From Luteibacter anthropi (GTDB lineage: Bacteria; Pseudomonadota; Gammaproteobacteria; Xanthomonadales; Rhodanobacteraceae), in the NCBI RefSeq assembly GCF_011759365.1, contig NZ_JAARLZ010000006.1, positions 248,001-312,000 of the forward strand: DNA of 64,000 bases, written 5' to 3'. Below the pieces are notes generated by a model. That model did no database searches. It saw only the letters and a list, made by a program, of their open reading frames with translations, and was not told where the DNA came from. Below, piece by piece: positions 60,846-64,000 of this stretch (position 1 is its first letter; every line of letters starts with the position of its first letter). Made by a program: the position numbers and the translations under genes.

Positions 60846-63266
60846 ATGAAAAGAAACCACCTTTATATGGCGATTGCCGTCGTTTTCTGTATGACCGCTG
60901 GTTCTGCGGTAGCACAGGACGCCAACAACCCGGCGAATCAGTCGACCACCAACAAGGATGCGGGTGCTCAGCGTTCGAGTGCGTCAAGCACGTCCAATAC
61001 CACTACCTCCAACGACACCAAGCGCGTCCAGCAGATGAATGCCGTGACCGTGCAGGCCGACAATCTTTCGCTGGCCGGCGGCCTGATGTCGGTGCAGACG
61101 GCACCGAAGGCCGTGTCGACCATCACCCGCGATGCGATCCAGAAGGCTTCGCCGGGCGCCAACTTCACGCAGATGATAGGCAGCATCCCGGGCGTGAATG
61201 CCGCCACCGATGACGTCACGGGCCTGGCCAACGGCCACTACAGCATCCGCGGCTTCGACTCATCGGACATCGGCATGACCGTCAACGGCGCACCCATCAC
61301 CGATACGGGTAGCTACTCGGTGTATGCCACCGAGTACGGCGACACGGAGAACATGGGCGACATCACCGTGCTGCAGGGCATTCCCGATGTGGACATGCCG
61401 GACTCGGGCGCCAGCGGCGGCCATATCGGCTGGGCCACCATCGACCCGTCGCACCAGGCGGGCGTGGACTTCACCCAGACCGTCGGCAGCAATGACTACC
61501 GCCGTACCTTCATCCGCCTCAACACGGGCGATACCGGCCCGGTGCGTTCCTGGATTTCCTACTCCGACAACAGCGCCGACAAGTGGCGCGGTCAGGGCGA
61601 CATGAACGTGACCAAGGTCGAGGGCAAGTCGATCTGGACCATCGACGACAACAACTCCATCAGCGCGTCGCTGCAGTACAACCGCGAAAACAACATCAAC
61701 TATCGTTCGCTGACCAAGGCCCAGGTGGCCCAGAACGGCTACCACTACGATTACAACCCGACCTGGCTGCCGGGCTCGTCGCCGGCGGCCATCAGCAACA
61801 ACACCTTCTATTACGGCCTGCGCACCAATCCGTTCTCCAGCTACCTGGCCAGCCTGGACGGCGAGTTCAAGCTGTCCGATAGCCTGCGCCTGTCCGTGAT
61901 TCCGTACTTCTGGTACGGCAGCGGCGGCGGTGGCGCCGGTGCGACGGTGAACGAAAGCACCTCGCCCCTGGATCGCTTCGGCTACGCCAACCAGGACGTC
62001 AATGGCGATGGCCGCGTGACCAACAACACCAGCGGCGTGGTGTACTCCTACTCAGCCGCCACCACCTTCCGTCCGGGCGTGATCGCCAAGTTCAACCAGG
62101 ACTTCGGCCTGGATAACAGCCTGGAATACGGCTTCTGGTACGAGCGCTCGCGCAAGAGCCAGTCCGATCTCTATGGCTCGGTGGATAGCCAGGGCAATCC
62201 GGGCGACATCTGGGGCAATTCGAACTTCATCGAGTACCCCAATGGCGTGCCGCAGAAGGTGTATGACGAATACACCACGACCGAAATCAAGAAGGGCTTC
62301 GTCACCGACAACTGGACCCCGAACGACCAGTGGACCTTCACCGCTGGCCTGAGCTACCTGTGGGAAAACCGCACGGGCTACGTGTGGGAGTATCCGGGTT
62401 CCACGGCAGGCTCCCTTACCAAGCAGCAGAACTACAGCAACGTGGACAAGAGCTGGAACAAGCTCCTGCCCACGGCCGGCATCAAGTTCCAGCTTGACGA
62501 CCGCAACCAGTTCTACATCGGCAGCGGCAAGACCTTCCGTGCACCGCCCAACACGGTGGCCCTGCTCAACACGCTGGATAACCAGCAGAAGGCCAATGCG
62601 CCGGAAACGGCCTGGAACACCGACATCGGTTACCGCTTCTACGGTGATGCGCTTTCGGTCAGCGCCGACGTTTATCACAGCAACTACAACAACAAGCAGG
62701 AAAGCGCGTTCGACGAGACCACCGGCTACACCTTCTACACGTCGATCCATCGTATGAGCATGGATGGTTTCAACGGCGAGGTGAGCTACAAGCTGGCGAA
62801 GGACTGGACGGCGTACGCTTCCTACACCTACACCCGCGCCAAGATCGTCGGCGATATCAACGGCGGCAGCGGCGATGGCATCTACCCGACCGACGGCAAG
62901 ACCATGCCGGATACCGCCCGCAACATCGGCAACCTCAGCCTGGCCTACGACGACGGCAGCCATCTGTGGGCCACGCTGAGCGCGCGCGTCACCAGCTCGC
63001 TCTATGGCGACTACATGAATACCGAGCGTGTCGGCGGCTTCACCAATTTCAGCCTGGATGCGGGTTACCGCTTCAATAACTGGGACTGGCTGAAGAGCCC
63101 CTACATCAAGTTCAACGTAAGCAACATCACCGACCACAAGGCGTTCTCGTACGTCAGCTCGTCGCAGTTCCTGGCCACCCCGGAAGGCAAGCTGTACAGC
63201 AGCTCGCCCACCTACGGCCTGCTGCAGCCGCGCGCGTTCATGGTGACCTTCGGCGCTTCGCTGTAA
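60846..63266 (+). CDS. TonB-dependent outer-membrane receptor
   Basis: An 806-aa receptor. ATG 60846 starts a signal peptide (MKRNHLYMAIAVVFCMTAGS, cleavage after VAQ). A flexible Ser/Thr/Asn-rich stretch precedes the TonB-box-like NAVTVQAD and a plug (IPGVNAATDD, YSIRGFDSSDIGMTVNGAPI). The barrel ends in a C-terminal hydrophobic strand (AFMVTFGASL). The Gly/Tyr/Asn-rich barrel differs from the GH27 receptor; the substrate is unknown. A strong terminator follows. Confidence 0.92.
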   Translation: MKRNHLYMAIAVVFCMTAGSAVAQDANNPANQSTTNKDAGAQRSSASSTSNTTTSNDTKRVQQMNAVTVQADNLSLAGGLMSVQTAPKAVSTITRDAIQKASPGANFTQMIGSIPGVNAATDDVTGLANGHYSIRGFDSSDIGMTVNGAPITDTGSYSVYATEYGDTENMGDITVLQGIPDVDMPDSGASGGHIGWATIDPSHQAGVDFTQTVGSNDYRRTFIRLNTGDTGPVRSWISYSDNSADKWRGQGDMNVTKVEGKSIWTIDDNNSISASLQYNRENNINYRSLTKAQVAQNGYHYDYNPTWLPGSSPAAISNNTFYYGLRTNPFSSYLASLDGEFKLSDSLRLSVIPYFWYGSGGGGAGATVNESTSPLDRFGYANQDVNGDGRVTNNTSGVVYSYSAATTFRPGVIAKFNQDFGLDNSLEYGFWYERSRKSQSDLYGSVDSQGNPGDIWGNSNFIEYPNGVPQKVYDEYTTTEIKKGFVTDNWTPNDQWTFTAGLSYLWENRTGYVWEYPGSTAGSLTKQQNYSNVDKSWNKLLPTAGIKFQLDDRNQFYIGSGKTFRAPPNTVALLNTLDNQQKANAPETAWNTDIGYRFYGDALSVSADVYHSNYNNKQESAFDETTGYTFYTSIHRMSMDGFNGEVSYKLAKDWTAYASYTYTRAKIVGDINGGSGDGIYPTDGKTMPDTARNIGNLSLAYDDGSHLWATLSARVTSSLYGDYMNTERVGGFTNFSLDAGYRFNNWDWLKSPYIKFNVSNITDHKAFSYVSSSQFLATPEGKLYSSSPTYGLLQPRAFMVTFGASL

Positions 63267-63291
63267 TCCCCGATCACCGCCCGAACCAGAA

Positions 63292-63319
63292 CCGGCCCCT
63301 CACGGGGCCGGCTCTTTTT
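63292..63319 (+). terminator. Rho-independent terminator of the TonB receptor gene
   Basis: CCGGCCCC and GGGGCCGG pair around a TCAC loop, followed by CTCTTTTT. The strongest intrinsic terminator in the window, 25 bases after the stop. Confidence 0.92.
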
Positions 63320-63327
63320 GTGCCCCT

Positions 63328-63351
63328 GCAGGAGCGCGCCTGCGCGCGACC
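63328..63351 (+). repeat. REP-like palindromic repeat
   Basis: A single plus-oriented copy (GCAGGAGCGCGCCTGCGCGC core) just after the terminator, between convergent genes. Confidence 0.8.
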
Positions 63352-63388
63352 ATTCGTTCGCAATACCCCGGTACCAACATTCCTCTAC

Positions 63389-64000
63389 CTACGCACCATG
63401 AAACACCCCGAATCGCTCCCGATAGCGTGCCGGGCTCAGCTGCATATGCTGTCGAAAATGATGCCGGAGCGTATCGGCACTACCAAAACCACACGCCTGA
63501 GCTATCTGATCGACGCTCAGGTCGCCACCTTCCAATAACTGGCGGGCCCGGCTCAGGCGTTCCTGTGTAATCCATTGCTTGGGTGAACAACCCGTGGCCT
63601 CTTCAAAGCGGCGAAGCAGCGTGCGCTCGCTCATATGAGCACGATCGGCAAGTACAGAGATGGTAAGAGTTTCATCAAGATGCTTGCGCATCCAGCCGAG
63701 CAACTTGCTCAGCCCGTCCCCATGCATCGGTACGGGTGTCTGGATGAACTGAGCCTGCCCCCCGTCACGGTGGGCGGGTACGACGGCACGCCGGGCCACG
63801 GAGTTGGCGACATCGGGGCCGTAGTCGCGCCGGATCAGGTGCAGGGACAGATCAAGCGCTGCGGCGCTCCCTGCCGAAGTCAACAGCTGTCCTTCGTCGA
63901 CATAGAGCACGTCAGGCTCGACGCGGATGGATGGATAGCGTTGCGCAAGGGCATCGGCATACCGCCAATGGGTGGTTGCGCGAAGGCCATCAAGCAACCC
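63389..64000 (-). CDS. GlxA/FtrA-like AraC-family regulator, cut by window end
   Basis: The C-terminal 203 or so residues of a regulator whose N terminus lies beyond the window. The first part is the end of a DJ-1/PfpI-like domain (LLTSAGSAAALDLSLHLIRR), then two AraC helix-turn-helix motifs (SVLADRAHMSERTLLRRFEE and LSVDQIAQACGFGSADTLRH). This is the GlxA-type layout (amidase-like sensor plus AraC DNA-binding). The frame stays open at the window edge. Confidence 0.9.
   Translation of the reverse strand, partial: GLLDGLRATTHWRYADALAQRYPSIRVEPDVLYVDEGQLLTSAGSAAALDLSLHLIRRDYGPDVANSVARRAVVPAHRDGGQAQFIQTPVPMHGDGLSKLLGWMRKHLDETLTISVLADRAHMSERTLLRRFEEATGCSPKQWITQERLSRARQLLEGGDLSVDQIAQACGFGSADTLRHHFRQHMQLSPARYRERFGVFHGA

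Noticed and set aside
1-64000. tRNA, rRNA or insertion sequence
   Set aside because: Reading the gaps showed no cloverleaf-like segments, rRNA stretches or transposase genes; a covariance-model search could still find small RNAs I cannot see.

Overview
The window looks like a piece of a high-GC gammaproteobacterial chromosome, most likely order Xanthomonadales (Lysobacterales), family Rhodanobacteraceae (a Luteibacter- or Dyella-like organism). This rests on the TonB receptor of the Xanthomonas/Caulobacter type, the FeoA-FeoB arrangement with a Cys-rich tail protein, and abundant short palindromic repeats (consensus GTAGGAGCGCGCCTTGCGCG followed by CGACC) in intergenic gaps. This is inference from gene content. 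I see no tRNA, rRNA, CRISPR array or insertion sequence.

Layout. 0-14 kb is mostly housekeeping: a methionine ABC importer (metNIQ), a glutathione peroxidase, PBP4/DacB, an enoyl-CoA hydratase, the feoAB ferrous iron importer, a phospholipase D/cardiolipin synthase-like protein, an esterase, a secreted orphan protein and an orphan NarL-type regulator. A four-copy array of a ~167-bp BIME-like repeat (13.9-14.6 kb) separates this from a compact nine-gene operon (14.75-18.5 kb). That operon encodes a GH108 muramidase, two DUF2589 proteins, small proteins of unknown function and two holin-like membrane proteins. It has the parts of a muramidase/holin secretion or lysis device but no other phage genes. 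18.7-34 kb holds an epoxide hydrolase-like protein, a methyltransferase, an alpha-galactoside locus (GntR regulator, GH27, TonB receptor), a HicAB toxin-antitoxin pair, an arsR/arsH-arsC locus, a GH29 fucosidase and a secreted haem-binding protein pair.

The most striking part is 33.7-45.1 kb on the minus strand. It holds an apparently complete core enediyne polyketide cassette: a DUF1702/UnbL protein, an AraC-type regulator, UnbV, UnbU, an enediyne-type PKS with the order KS-AT-ACP-KR-DH-phosphopantetheinyl transferase, and the partner thioesterase. Successive genes from the regulator onward share four ATGA stop/start overlaps, so they are translationally coupled. A VOC-fold (glyoxalase/bleomycin-resistance superfamily) gene follows directly and could be a self-protection protein. 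Across a regulatory region with repeated ATCGCAA palindromes, genes point the other way (45.4-51.8 kb): several secreted beta-rich proteins (beta-helix, leucine-rich-like, NHL propeller) and an MMPL/RND exporter. A nitrate/sulfonate-type ABC transporter converges on the exporter gene.

54-64 kb carries a large-subunit catalase (KatE type), the bacterial NHEJ pair Ku and LigD, a second TonB receptor with a probable operator-rich upstream region, and a GlxA/AraC-type regulator cut by the window edge. Catalase and NHEJ next to a locus predicted to make a DNA-cleaving class of metabolite is suggestive but may be chance.
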